From Microbacterium sp. ABRD28 (lineage in GTDB: Bacteria; Actinomycetota; Actinomycetes; Actinomycetales; Microbacteriaceae), in NCBI RefSeq assembly GCF_003850245.1, contig NZ_CP031015.1, positions 2,790,001-2,854,000 on the forward strand: a stretch of 64,000 nt of DNA. Reading direction: 5' to 3'. The position numbers and the translations under genes are program-made. How positions within the stretch are numbered: position 1 is the stretch's first letter; each line of letters opens with the position of its first letter. Positions 31,014-39,796 of this stretch are shown piece after piece. Under the pieces are notes generated by a model. That model did no database searches and was not told the DNA's origin. It worked only from the letters and a program-made list of their open reading frames with translations.

Positions 31014-31202
31014 ATCTCTCCTGTGGGGGCGTCGGTCATCCGGGGGTGGGGACGGCCTGGTCGAGGCTACGGCGAGCCGGGGGGTTCACGCGGTCGTGTG
31101 ACCCCGGATGACAACCACGCACACCCCCGCGATCATTCCCCCCTCGTCGCTCTCCTCCCCGCGAGGGGATGGGTGGGAGGAGGGGGACGCGGGGAAAGGG
31201 AG

Positions 31203-31230
31203 AGGCCCCCATCCCGGAGGATGAGGGCCT
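31203..31230 (-). terminator. Terminator of tRNA-Ser
   Basis: On the minus strand AGGCCCTCATC pairs with GATGGGGGCCT around a short CTCCGG loop (one G-T pair). It starts 5 bp after the tRNA 3' end. The rest of the 190-bp gap towards the symporter (31014-31202) shows only C- and G-rich sequence without a gene. Confidence 0.75.
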
Positions 31231-31235
31231 CGACG

Positions 31236-31324
31236 CGGAAGCGACAGGATTTGAACCTGCGAGGCGAGTTACCCCGCCTACATGGATTCCAGCCATGCTC
31301 CTTAGGCCGCTCGGACACGCTTCC
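31236..31324 (-). tRNA. tRNA-Ser (anticodon GGA)
   Basis: This is an 89-nt type II cloverleaf with a long variable arm. The acceptor stem is GGAAGCG/CGCTTCC with discriminator G. The anticodon stem CATGG/CCATG holds the loop CTGGAAT, which gives GGA. The variable arm contains GGCGGGGTAACTCGCC. The T arm is GCAGG-TTCAAAT-CCTGT. CCA is not encoded. Confidence 0.97.
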
Positions 31325-31366
31325 GTCGCCGACTTTATCACGCGGCCCGGGAGCAACCCGGCGTCG

Positions 31367-31864
31367 TCACCAGCCCATCGAGCCCGCAACGCCCTTGAAC
31401 GGCCCCGCGACGCGCGAGGTGATCCACCCGCCGTAGAAGCGTCCGGTCTGGGGGGTGACGACCTCGCCGTCGACCGTGCAGCGGTCCATCACCTGCGCGT
31501 ACACCGCAACCCGGTCGGCCAGTAGTTCGTACCCGGCGCTCGGTCGTGGATAGTTCCACGCAGCGGCCGGCCGGTGCTCCTCGCCGCCGTGGACGTCGAG
31601 GTAGCGCGCCGCACCTTTGAACTCGCAGAACGACGACCCGACACCGTCGGTGAGCGCCCCCTCGACGAACGCCGCGATCGGCAGGTAGTACACCGGCGGA
31701 TGGCTGGTCTCGAGGACGCGGACGACGTCGCCGGTGTCGACGATCACCTCGCCTCCGAGGGTGATGGTGACGCGGGTGTCGACCTTCTCGATCCGCGGCG
31801 GCCGCGGGTAGTCCCACACCGATTCCTGCCCCGGTGCGATGGGGTCGGGTGACGGATGACGCAT
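31367..31864 (-). CDS. DUF427-domain protein
   Basis: The 165-residue protein has the DUF427 core, a small beta-rich fold. Hallmarks are VWDYPRPPRIEKVD, LETSHPPVYYLP, SFCEFKGAARYLDV and the second AWNYPRPSAGYELL. DUF427 proteins are common in actinobacteria and fungi and have no established function. It stands alone between tRNA-Ser and a divergent Lon-N protein. The ribosome site before the ATG is weak. Confidence 0.85.
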   Translation of the reverse strand: MRHPSPDPIAPGQESVWDYPRPPRIEKVDTRVTITLGGEVIVDTGDVVRVLETSHPPVYYLPIAAFVEGALTDGVGSSFCEFKGAARYLDVHGGEEHRPAAAWNYPRPSAGYELLADRVAVYAQVMDRCTVDGEVVTPQTGRFYGGWITSRVAGPFKGVAGSMGW

Positions 31865-31968
31865 GGTTTCAGGCTACGCCCCGCCGACCCCGTGGGCTCC
31901 GGATGCGAGGCAGCGGCGAACCGGCGCGAAATCGCCCTCGCCGCGTCATCCGCTGGTTGACTGAGGGG

Positions 31969-32604
31969 GTGACGCAGGTGGCGATGTTCCCCCTCGGCAG
32001 TGTGCTCTTCCCGCACGCGCCCCTGGCGCTGCGGATCTTCGAGCCGCGCTATCTCACCATGCTCGGGCGCCTGCTCGACGAGGAGGACCCGCAGTTCGGA
32101 GTGGTGCTCATCGAGCGCGGACCCGAGGCGGGTGGCGGCGATCAGCGAAGCTCGTTGGGCACCATGGCACGACTCGCGCAGGTGCAGGTCGGCAAGGATG
32201 ACATCTTCGTCCTCGCCGTGGGCGACCAGCGCGTGAGGGTGGACACCTGGCTCGACGACGACCCGCATCCTCTCGCCGAGGTCACGCCCCTCGAGGCGTT
32301 GACCTGGGACGACGCCCTGACACCGTTGCGGACGGAGGCCGAGAGCATCGTGCGACGCGTGCTGGGGAAGGCCGACACGGCGGGCCTGGCCTCGTACGAT
32401 CCGAACATCGAACTGTCGGAAGACCCTGTCGAGTCGACATGGCAGCTCGCCGCGATCGCACCGCTCGGCGAGCTCGACCGCTTCACCCTCCTGCAGGCCA
32501 CCACCTTGGGCGGCCTCCTGCGGCAGATCATCGACATGACCCTCGACATCGAACCCGTCCTGGGCGGCGGAGACGAGACATCCGATCCATTCGCGGGAAT
32601 GTGA
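31969..32604 (+). CDS. LON-substrate-binding-domain (peptidase S16 N-terminal-like) protein
   Basis: The 211-residue product consists of the Lon N-terminal substrate-binding domain alone, with no AAA+ or protease part. Signature segments are MFPLGSVLFPHAPLALRIFEPRY, given as landmarks FPLGSVLFP and RIFEPRY, then FGVVLIERG and the helical tail DRFTLLQATTLGGLL. Such stand-alone proteins are frequent in Actinobacteria and are of unknown role. I used the GTG at 31969; an ATG at 31984 is an equally possible start with a clearer AGG spacing. Confidence 0.82.
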   Translation: MTQVAMFPLGSVLFPHAPLALRIFEPRYLTMLGRLLDEEDPQFGVVLIERGPEAGGGDQRSSLGTMARLAQVQVGKDDIFVLAVGDQRVRVDTWLDDDPHPLAEVTPLEALTWDDALTPLRTEAESIVRRVLGKADTAGLASYDPNIELSEDPVESTWQLAAIAPLGELDRFTLLQATTLGGLLRQIIDMTLDIEPVLGGGDETSDPFAGM

Positions 32605-32630
32605 ATCGACCCGATCGGGTTGTGGTCGGC

Positions 32631-33674
32631 ATGAAGAGTTTCGGCACCCTCTCCTTCGGTCACTACGGTCCGCTCGGCGGAGGCCGCCAGCTCACCGCCG
32701 GTGAGTCGATGCTCCAGGCCATCGATCTCGCGCAGGGGATGGACGACCTCGGCGTGAACGGCATCTTCTTCCGCGTACACCACTTCGCCCGGCAGCAGTC
32801 CTCGCCCATGCCGCTCCTCGCCGCGATCGCCGCGCGGACGCGGCACATCGAGATGGGCACCGGCGTCATCGACATGCGCTACGAGAATCCTCTCTCCCTC
32901 GCCGAGGAGGCGGCGTCGGTCGACCTCATCAGCGGCGGTCGCCTCGCGCTCGGCGTCAGCCGCGGCTCACCCGAGACGGTGGTGCGCGGCTACGAGGCGT
33001 TCGGGTACACGGGCGCGTCGGATCCGCGGGGCGCCGACCTCGCGCGGGAGCATTTCGCGACCTTCCTGCATGCGATCGAGGGCAACGGCATCGCCGAACG
33101 CGACCCGTCCAGCCCGTTCGGCGGCGGCACAGGACTGCAGCGCATCGAGCCGTACTCCCCCGGTCTGCGCTCGCGGATCTGGTGGGGCGCGGGCAACCGC
33201 GAGACCGCCGAGTGGGCGGGCCGTATGGGAGTGAACCTCATGTCGTCCACGCTCCTCACCGAGGACCGGGGTCTGCCGTTCGACGTGCTCCAGGCCGAGC
33301 AGATCGACGCCTTCCGCGCCGCGTGGCGTGAAGCCGGACATGCCGGCGAGCCGCGGGTGTCGGTGAGCCGCTCGGTCTTCCCGATCACCACGGCCGAGGA
33401 CGAGATGTACTTCGGCGGCCGTCAGGACGGCGACGGGGTGGGGTACATCGACGGCTTCCGCTCGACCTTCGGCAAGACCTACGCGGCCGCACCGGACGTG
33501 CTGGTGGAGGAGCTGCGGGAGGATGCCGCAGTCATGAGCGCCGACACGCTCATGCTCACGATCCCGAGCCAGCTCGGGGTCGCGTTCAACCTGCGCCTGG
33601 TGGAGTCCTTCGCCCGCCACGTGGCACCGCACCTGGGGTGGGTCCCCTCCACGCAGAGCCTCGTGGCCAGCTGA
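32631..33674 (+). CDS. LLM-class (luciferase-like) flavin-dependent oxidoreductase
   Basis: The 347-residue protein has the bacterial luciferase-like TIM barrel. Evident landmarks are FFRVHHFARQQSSPMPLL near residue 43, IEMGTGVIDMRYENP, SGGRLALGVSRGSPE and the late IWWGAGNRETAEWAGRMGVN. Enzymes of this class use reduced FMN or F420 for monooxygenation or hydride transfer. The substrate is not deducible. It starts 27 bp after the Lon-N gene on the same strand, possibly co-transcribed. I start at MKSFGTLSFGHYG; the upstream open frame overlaps the previous gene and is not plausible. Confidence 0.88.
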   Translation: MKSFGTLSFGHYGPLGGGRQLTAGESMLQAIDLAQGMDDLGVNGIFFRVHHFARQQSSPMPLLAAIAARTRHIEMGTGVIDMRYENPLSLAEEAASVDLISGGRLALGVSRGSPETVVRGYEAFGYTGASDPRGADLAREHFATFLHAIEGNGIAERDPSSPFGGGTGLQRIEPYSPGLRSRIWWGAGNRETAEWAGRMGVNLMSSTLLTEDRGLPFDVLQAEQIDAFRAAWREAGHAGEPRVSVSRSVFPITTAEDEMYFGGRQDGDGVGYIDGFRSTFGKTYAAAPDVLVEELREDAAVMSADTLMLTIPSQLGVAFNLRLVESFARHVAPHLGWVPSTQSLVAS

Positions 33675-33687
33675 GCCCCGTCGCCGC

Positions 33688-34761
33688 TTACTCCACCCCC
33701 GTGACGCGCGCGCCGAGCCATTCGGCGAGGTCGTTCAGCTCGGCCCGGATCATGTCGGTCTCCTCCGGTTCGAACGGCAGGAACCCGTGGACGGCGTTCA
33801 CCCGCAGGAGGTCTCGGTCGCGATCGACCTCGGCATCCAGCATCCCGACGAAGCGGTCGCCCATCAGGATCGGGTGGGCGAAGAAGCCGTAGCGGCGTCG
33901 GGCCTTGGGCTTGAACTGCTCGAGCACATAGTCGAAGTCGAACACCTCAGCGAGGCGCTGACGGTCGAACAGGACGCTGTCATACGGGTTCAGAAGTGCC
34001 ACGCGGCCGTCGACGTCGGCGGCTTCCAGCGCATCGGGATCGACGCGCCACTTCCATGACGACCCCTCGACCTCGGCCGGCTCCCCCGCCTTCCCCACCC
34101 GTGTCCAGACCGACTTCTCCCGGGCCAGACCCGCGGCCTTCAGGCGACGGGTCTCGAGCTCTCGCGCAGCGGTGTCGTCGTCCAGATCCATGAGATCGCG
34201 GGGGTACACGCGCTCGGCGAGATCCCACACGCGCGTGCGCCCTTCCCGCCTGGTCACGGCCACCTCGCCCCGGCGCGCCAGGAGGTCGAGCATCAGCGGC
34301 ACCTGGCTCGACCCCGACCACCCGTCCGGCGTCCGGGCCACCGAGGCCGTGTCGGGGATCTCCCGCGAGGTCAGCGGACCCTCGGCCCGTAAACGGGCCA
34401 GGACGTCGGAACGGAAAGCGGCGTTCGCCTCCAGCCACTGCCGGCTGCTCTCACGTTCGGGGTGGCGACGCATGGCGGGACGAAGCAGCGGCAGCAGGCT
34501 CATCGGGTGGAACGCGCCCTGGAACTCGAACAGAAGGCGGTCGATCTCCACCGCCTTCTTCAGCTGGCCGGGCTCGTACGACCACCCGATCCGCGACCAC
34601 AGCACCGTGTGCTCGCAGGTGGCGATCACCGCGGTCGGGTCGATCTTGATGTACCCCAGCTGCTCAGCCACCTCCACCACGTCGCCAGGCCGGTCGGCAT
34701 CGAGGAGCTGCGCCCGCACGACGATGCGCCGCGCCTGTTCCCGGCTGAGTCGGTGCGTCAC
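33688..34761 (-). CDS. Winged-helix DNA-binding protein of the YcaQ/AlkX (HTH_42) family
   Basis: This 357-residue protein opens THRLSREQARRIVVRAQLL after a GTG. It contains YDSVLFDRQRLAEVFDFDYVLE and RYGFFAHPILMGDRFVGMLDAEVDR, typical of the YcaQ/AlkX-type DNA glycosylases that open interstrand crosslinks or excise bulky alkyl adducts. The N-terminal motif in this copy reads LGYIKIDPTAVI, with Lys where the catalytic Gln of the Q-hydrophobic-D/Q motif is expected (finding below). The gene faces the LLM gene tail to tail with a 13-bp gap. DNA repair is the family-based guess. Confidence 0.78.
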   Translation of the reverse strand: MTHRLSREQARRIVVRAQLLDADRPGDVVEVAEQLGYIKIDPTAVIATCEHTVLWSRIGWSYEPGQLKKAVEIDRLLFEFQGAFHPMSLLPLLRPAMRRHPERESSRQWLEANAAFRSDVLARLRAEGPLTSREIPDTASVARTPDGWSGSSQVPLMLDLLARRGEVAVTRREGRTRVWDLAERVYPRDLMDLDDDTAARELETRRLKAAGLAREKSVWTRVGKAGEPAEVEGSSWKWRVDPDALEAADVDGRVALLNPYDSVLFDRQRLAEVFDFDYVLEQFKPKARRRYGFFAHPILMGDRFVGMLDAEVDRDRDLLRVNAVHGFLPFEPEETDMIRAELNDLAEWLGARVTGVE

Positions 34762-34835
34762 GCGTCGAGTATCCCCCGTGCCTCCGACAGCGAGCGACTC
34801 CTTACCTCGGGGTCCCCGCCCCCGGTCGCGAAATA

Positions 34836-34847
34836 GGGCGATCGCCC
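34836..34847. promoter_or_regulatory. Palindrome GGGCGATCGCCC in front of the small ORF / LAL regulator
   Basis: A perfect 12-bp palindrome lies in the 149-bp gap between the YcaQ-like gene (minus) and the 66-codon ORF (plus). Its position suits an operator of either promoter. No experimental class is recognised. Confidence 0.3.
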
Positions 34848-34910
34848 GATCCGCGCCTCCCGCCTCAGGGAGGAAAGTCGACGTCCAGAACGAACGACGG
34901 GAGAACGACG

Positions 34911-35111
34911 ATGGACGCGATGACCTACGCCGCAAGCCGGATCGCGGCGCAGCGTGCGGAGATGCTGGCCTCCGAGGTGAGACTTCGACAGGCCCGGGCC
35001 CGACGACGCGAGACGGCGGACCCGGGTGCCGCGGCCCAGGGCATCAGCGAAGCGACCGGGAGCGATGAGGCGAGCGTCGAGTGCTTCGGATTGGCGGGCC
35101 CCGCGGCATGA
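34911..35111 (+). CDS. Small hypothetical protein (66 residues)
   Basis: The product is a charged, helical protein of 66 residues: an Ala/Arg-rich first half (RIAAQRAEMLASEVRLRQARARRRE) and an acidic second half. GGGAGAACG stands before the ATG at proper spacing, and codon use matches the neighbours. No family is recognised. It lies 91 bp upstream of the LAL regulator on the same strand and may belong to its operon. The segment 35112-35202 after it shows no further gene. Confidence 0.5.
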   Translation: MDAMTYAASRIAAQRAEMLASEVRLRQARARRRETADPGAAAQGISEATGSDEASVECFGLAGPAA

Positions 35112-35202
35112 CGGGAGTGCGGGGTCACGGGAACGGCGACGGGGCGCGCGCCGGGTTGCCGCGAGGATTCCTGTCGCAGCTGTCGGAGGGCGGTGCCACG
35201 AT

Positions 35203-38175
35203 ATGACCATGCCCGCGCTCGCCTCGAGTCCCCGCATGGTCGGTCGTGGCATCGAGCTGGGTGCGCTGCTCGACGCTCTTGACGACGCACGTCGTGGAAC
35301 ACCCCGTTCGGTCATCGTGCGAGGAGAGGCCGGCATCGGGAAGACGCGCCTCGTGCAGGAGTTCTTGAGCGCAGCGACGAGAGGGCAGGACGCGCAGCTG
35401 CCGGTGGTGGTCGCCGTCGGTCAGTGCGTCGACCTCGGCCCGATCGGCGCTCCGTTCGGCCCGGTGCGTCGCGTGCTGCGTGACCTCCACGCCGCGGTGG
35501 GCACCGAGGCGCTCCGTGAGGCGGCCGGCTCACCGGCAGCTGTGGCGACCCTCGCGGCGTTCGTCCCGGGGGTCATGACCGAGACGCCCTCGGCGGATGT
35601 TCCGACCGGCGACTTCGCCGAGGCGATCGAGGTCGTGCTCGAGAACCTGTCGACGACACGGCATCTCGTGATCGTCATCGAGGACCTGCAGTGGGCCGAC
35701 GCCGCGACACTCGCCCTGCTGAAGACACTCGCCAGCACGTTGCGCGGCCGCCACCTCATCATCGTCGCGACCTATCGGTCCGACGACATCGATCGTTTCC
35801 ATCCGCTGCGTCCGATCCTCGCCGAGTTGGACCGCACGAGGGCGATCATCCGCGTCGAGGTGGCTCCGTTGAGCGCGGCCGAGGTCGCCGAACAGGTGGC
35901 GCTCCTGGCGACAGCGGACCTCGGCGAGACCGAACTGGCAGCCCTCGTCGAGCGCAGCGGCGGAATCCCCTTCCTCGTCGAGGAGCTCGTCGACCTCGGC
36001 AGCGCGGAACTGCCGGACACCCTGCGCGAGCTCGTCCTCGCGCGCTACTCCCGGCTGGATGACACCGCCCAAGAGGTCGTCCGTGTCCTGGCTGCCGGCG
36101 GGATGCACACCGAGCATGTCACTCTCACCGCGGTCAGCGGACACGACGAGCGCACGATCGATCAGGCCGTCCGCGATGCCATCGCGGCCCGTGTCATCGC
36201 CGCGGACGGCGCCGGCTACACCTTCCGTCATGCCTTGACGCAGGAAGCGGTCCACGACGAGATGCTGCCCAGCGAGCGCGTGCGGGTGCATCGTCGGTAC
36301 GCCGAATACCTCGCCGCAGGCCGCGCCGACTCTCCGGACGCCGTATCCGCGGTCGCCGAGCACTGGTTGATCGCGCGGGAGCTGGCGCCGGCCTTCGACG
36401 CCACCGTTCGCGCGCTGGAGCAGTCTCGCGCCACGTTCGCACCGGCGACATCGGTCAAGCTCGCGGAGAGGCTGACGGAGCTGTGGTGGCAGGTCCCCGA
36501 CGCCGCGACGCGGTCGGGGACGACCCTGCCCGAACTGCACCTGAGCGCGGCGCAGGCCTGGCACGACCTCGGCGATCCCGACCGTGCCCTCCGTGCCGCA
36601 CTCGAGGGCCTCGCCACGGATCCGCAGGATCCGATGGTGCGTGCGGCGCTCATTCGCCAGAAGATCGTTCAGGAGTTCAACACCGGCCGGCATCCGGATC
36701 ACGAAGAGCTCCTCGGCGCCATCGCGCTGCTGGAGGGAATCGACACCGACGCATCGCGCGTGCTGCAGTCGCGCATCCTGTCGAATCTGGCGCTGAGCTA
36801 CGCGGACGGCCGAGCAGAGGAGTACCTGCGGACGGCAGTGCACCTGGCCGAAGGCGCCGGGGACGACGTCGCCCTCGCGATCGCCCTCGTCAATGAGTCG
36901 TGGCGGTACTCCGACGCCGCAGGTGACGAGATCGCCGCTCTCGCCCCGCTCGAGCGTGCCCGGGAGCTGCAGGTGAATCCCGCGGTGCGCGCGTACGTCG
37001 GAGCGGCCTACGTCGACCTTCTGGCCCGGCTGGGACGCTACGACGACGCCGCGCTCGTCGGAGAGGCGCATTTCGCCGACGCGGTACGCGGCGGAATCGA
37101 GCGCGGCTCAGGCGGATCGATCGCCGTGCAGATCGCGCACGCGCACTTCTGCGCAGGGCGACCCGACGAGGCGAGGCGCTACGCCGCGCGGGCCAGGCGG
37201 CTCCTCGACCGGCCGTCGCGGGCGTCGGTCATCCGCATGCTGGCCGCCCACTACGCGTGGAACGATCAACCGGGCGAGCACGACACCCTGCTCGCCGTCG
37301 AGCACGCGACGATCGAGGAGGCCCGGCGATCGCACCCGGACAAGCACGAGATGTGGGAACCGGAGACCGTCGACGTGGTGCTGATGTCGTCGTCCGGTCT
37401 GCGGGTCACGACCGACCCTGACGACAGCTCGGCGTGGACCCAGCGGATCGATCGGCTTCATCGCAACATCGCGAAAGGGGGCGCATCTGCGGCTCGGCGT
37501 TTCACGACGCTCACCGCGGCCCTGATGCTGCGCGCGGTGTCGCCGATGCATGCCGGCGGTGAGGCGCGCGTGGACTCGGACGAGCTGCGCACGGCGATCA
37601 TGGACGCCACCCGGGCGTGGCCGCGGACGGGCGTGACCCCCGTGATCGTCGACGCCATCGACGCCGTGCTCGCTGATGCCGGTCGCCGCGACCCTGACGA
37701 GCGCGTACGCCTCTGGCGCGCCGTCGTCGATGAGGCGAAGACGGGGGTCTTGCCGGTTCGTCATCGACAGATCGCACACCTGAGCCTTGCCGCCGCCCTC
37801 ATCGACGGAGGCGACCGCGATGCGGCGGCGCGCGCGCTGGATGCCGTCATCGCAGACGCCCCGCGGCTCGGCGTCGCTCGGGCCGCGTTCTGGGCGGAGG
37901 ACCTCGCCGAACGCGCAGGACTTCGCCGCCGGGCGATCGAGTCGTCTCGAGCGGTGGATGCCGCCGGTTCGCCCGGCCTGACCCCTCGTGAGCGTCAGGT
38001 GCTGGCCCTCGTCGCCGAGGGGCTCACCAATGCACAGATCGGCGCGCGGCTGTACATCAGCCCGAAGACCGCCTCCGTCCACGTGTCGGCGATCCTCTCG
38101 AAAGTGGGCGCGTCCAACCGGGCCGAGGCGGCGGCGCTCTTCATCGCGAGCACCGACGCCGGTCGCGGCCTCTGA
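35203..38175 (+). CDS. LAL-type LuxR-family ATPase regulator
   Basis: This 990-residue protein is a large ATP-binding LuxR regulator. An N-terminal P-loop domain has Walker A GEAGIGKTRL near residue 44 and Walker B LVIVIEDLQWAD near 157. A long helical, TPR-like middle (about 420-900) follows. The C-terminal LuxR HTH starts at LTPRERQVLALVAEGLTNAQIG and includes SPKTASVHVSAIL. LAL proteins are transcription activators that sense ligands through the TPR part, often for sugar or secondary-metabolite genes. No obvious target operon adjoins it, so its regulon is unknown. Confidence 0.92.
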   Translation: MTMPALASSPRMVGRGIELGALLDALDDARRGTPRSVIVRGEAGIGKTRLVQEFLSAATRGQDAQLPVVVAVGQCVDLGPIGAPFGPVRRVLRDLHAAVGTEALREAAGSPAAVATLAAFVPGVMTETPSADVPTGDFAEAIEVVLENLSTTRHLVIVIEDLQWADAATLALLKTLASTLRGRHLIIVATYRSDDIDRFHPLRPILAELDRTRAIIRVEVAPLSAAEVAEQVALLATADLGETELAALVERSGGIPFLVEELVDLGSAELPDTLRELVLARYSRLDDTAQEVVRVLAAGGMHTEHVTLTAVSGHDERTIDQAVRDAIAARVIAADGAGYTFRHALTQEAVHDEMLPSERVRVHRRYAEYLAAGRADSPDAVSAVAEHWLIARELAPAFDATVRALEQSRATFAPATSVKLAERLTELWWQVPDAATRSGTTLPELHLSAAQAWHDLGDPDRALRAALEGLATDPQDPMVRAALIRQKIVQEFNTGRHPDHEELLGAIALLEGIDTDASRVLQSRILSNLALSYADGRAEEYLRTAVHLAEGAGDDVALAIALVNESWRYSDAAGDEIAALAPLERARELQVNPAVRAYVGAAYVDLLARLGRYDDAALVGEAHFADAVRGGIERGSGGSIAVQIAHAHFCAGRPDEARRYAARARRLLDRPSRASVIRMLAAHYAWNDQPGEHDTLLAVEHATIEEARRSHPDKHEMWEPETVDVVLMSSSGLRVTTDPDDSSAWTQRIDRLHRNIAKGGASAARRFTTLTAALMLRAVSPMHAGGEARVDSDELRTAIMDATRAWPRTGVTPVIVDAIDAVLADAGRRDPDERVRLWRAVVDEAKTGVLPVRHRQIAHLSLAAALIDGGDRDAAARALDAVIADAPRLGVARAAFWAEDLAERAGLRRRAIESSRAVDAAGSPGLTPRERQVLALVAEGLTNAQIGARLYISPKTASVHVSAILSKVGASNRAEAAALFIASTDAGRGL

Positions 38176-38332
38176 CAGGCGCGAGGTCGACCGCACCCGT
38201 CACGTCATCGCCGCTCGACCGTCGAACGTGCATCTGCGCGCCGAGAGCGCGGGGTCCGTCCGCATCCTCGGCACCCAGATGCACACTCGCGGGAAGGGCG
38301 CGGGTCGTAGGCTGGCCGCGGGAAGAGGGGGG

Positions 38333-38872
38333 ATGCCGCAAATGGGAGCGCTTCACGAAAGGGCGACGGCGAACGATCACCGCACGGGCCGGGTGCCGGT
38401 ACGCGTCGTCCGGGGTCTGGGAGCCGGGGGCATCGGCCTCGCCCTCGCCGCCGCGCTGTCGGGCTGCGGGATCGTCGAACGGATCGTCGCGGACAGTGAG
38501 ACGCCCACCCCCACGCCCACCGCCCCGATCGCGCCGACACCGTCCGGACCGGATCCGGTCCTGGCCTGGGAGTGCGGGCAGATCAGCGCGCTCAGCGGCG
38601 TGGCGATCCGCACGAACTTCGAGTACCAGACGGGTCGGATCGACGAGGTCGAGTACGTCTCGCGTCTGGCCGCCCTGCAGGACGCCTGGGTCTACATGCC
38701 GACCTACGACACGGAGATCACCCCGTTCATCTACGAGGTACAGGTGCAGGCGGCCGCCGACCCGTCGGGCGCCAACCAGGGCTACATCGACGCGATCAAC
38801 GCGGCGACTGCGGCCTGCCAGGAGGCAGGCTCGCTCGCGGTGGTCACCCCGCTGCCGGAGATGGGCGGCTAG
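38333..38872 (+). CDS. Putative lipoprotein
   Basis: The 179-residue product has a long positively charged N region and a hydrophobic core (GLGAGGIGLALAAAL). The lipobox LSGC predicts diacylglyceryl attachment at Cys near residue 44. A Thr/Pro-rich linker (TPTPTPTAPIAPTPSGP) leads to a small domain with two Cys, ECGQ near 81 and AACQ near 165, which may pair. No named family. Two ATGs (38333, 38342) follow a GAGGGG stretch; the first is used. Its 3' end overlaps the convergent Nudix gene by 29 bp. Confidence 0.72.
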   Translation: MPQMGALHERATANDHRTGRVPVRVVRGLGAGGIGLALAAALSGCGIVERIVADSETPTPTPTAPIAPTPSGPDPVLAWECGQISALSGVAIRTNFEYQTGRIDEVEYVSRLAALQDAWVYMPTYDTEITPFIYEVQVQAAADPSGANQGYIDAINAATAACQEAGSLAVVTPLPEMGG

Positions 38873-39596
38873 CCTCGTCCGGCAGCACGAGAGGGAGCTC
38901 GCGCGAGGCGTCCCAGGGGCGGGTCCAGCCGACGCTGTCGAACAGACCGTCCAGCAGCATGCCGGTGAAGCCCCAGACGAGGTGCTCGCGCACGCCGTCG
39001 CGCACCAGGAAGCCCGGTCCGCGCCATTCGCGGCCCTCGCGTCGGATGACCGTCACTCCGCGATTGGCCGGGTCGAGGAGGTCGGCGACCGGCGCGCGGA
39101 AGACATCCGCGGACTCGGCCTCATCGACGACCCCCACCGGGGAGGGGCGACGCCACCACGCGATCACGGGGGTGACCCGGTGTCGGGAGTACTCCAGCGG
39201 AATCGCACCGAGAGTGCCGAGCACTTCGACCCCGTCGGGATCCAGCCCGGTCTCCTCCTGGGCCTCGCGGAGCGCCGCTGCGACGGGTCCGTCGTCCCCG
39301 TCATCCACCCGTCCCCCGGGGAAGGCGACCTGCCCGGGATGCGATCGGAGCGTCAGCGCCCGCGCGAGGAGCAGCACGTCCAGGTCGCGCGAGACCGCAC
39401 CGCCGTCGGCTCCCCCGGCGCTGGGCTCGGTATCGAGCACGCCGAAGAGGATCAGTACCGCGGCGTCTCGAGCGTCAGCGACATCGGGAAGCTCCGCCAC
39501 ACGGTCGCCGAGGCCGCCCCGGGGGTCTGATGCCGCCGCGCGGACGAGCTCTCGCAGCGCCTGTCGCGCGGCATCCGCCCGGAGAGCTGGGGTCAC
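38844..39596 (-). CDS. Nudix hydrolase, CoA diphosphatase type
   Basis: The 250-residue protein matches the CoA-pyrophosphatase branch of Nudix enzymes. LTLRSHPGQVAFPGGRVDDGD combines the UPF0035-like motif with the start of the Nudix box, and AAALREAQEETGLDPD completes it with the catalytic REXXEE. CoA-type enzymes cut CoA to 4'-phosphopantetheine and 3',5'-ADP. The first acidic position of the box is Asp rather than Glu. The tail GFTGMLLDGLFDSVGW is typical. It is monocistronic on the minus strand. Confidence 0.88.
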   Translation of the reverse strand: MTPALRADAARQALRELVRAAASDPRGGLGDRVAELPDVADARDAAVLILFGVLDTEPSAGGADGGAVSRDLDVLLLARALTLRSHPGQVAFPGGRVDDGDDGPVAAALREAQEETGLDPDGVEVLGTLGAIPLEYSRHRVTPVIAWWRRPSPVGVVDEAESADVFRAPVADLLDPANRGVTVIRREGREWRGPGFLVRDGVREHLVWGFTGMLLDGLFDSVGWTRPWDASRELPLVLPDEASRPSPAAG

Positions 39597-39796
39597 CCTG
39601 ACAGCGTACGCGGCGCCCCGACATCCGCTCCGTCGCCCGGCGATCAGGACTTTTCCGGACGCGCGAGGAGAACATCACATTCAGGTAACGTACGGGAAGC
39701 GTCCAGACTCAGAGACCAGACTCGGGGACTTGTGCCCCGCCCGGGCGCGTGCCGCGTCACCCGAAGACGCATCCCCCGACACGAAACCGGTACTCC

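Noticed and set aside
39640..39796. Possible riboswitch (c-di-AMP type) before the secreted transglycosylase-like gene
   Set aside because: The gap has a direct CCAGACTC repeat (39703, 39716) and a small CGGGG/CCCCG hairpin, but I could not find the conserved core of the ydaO/c-di-AMP element.
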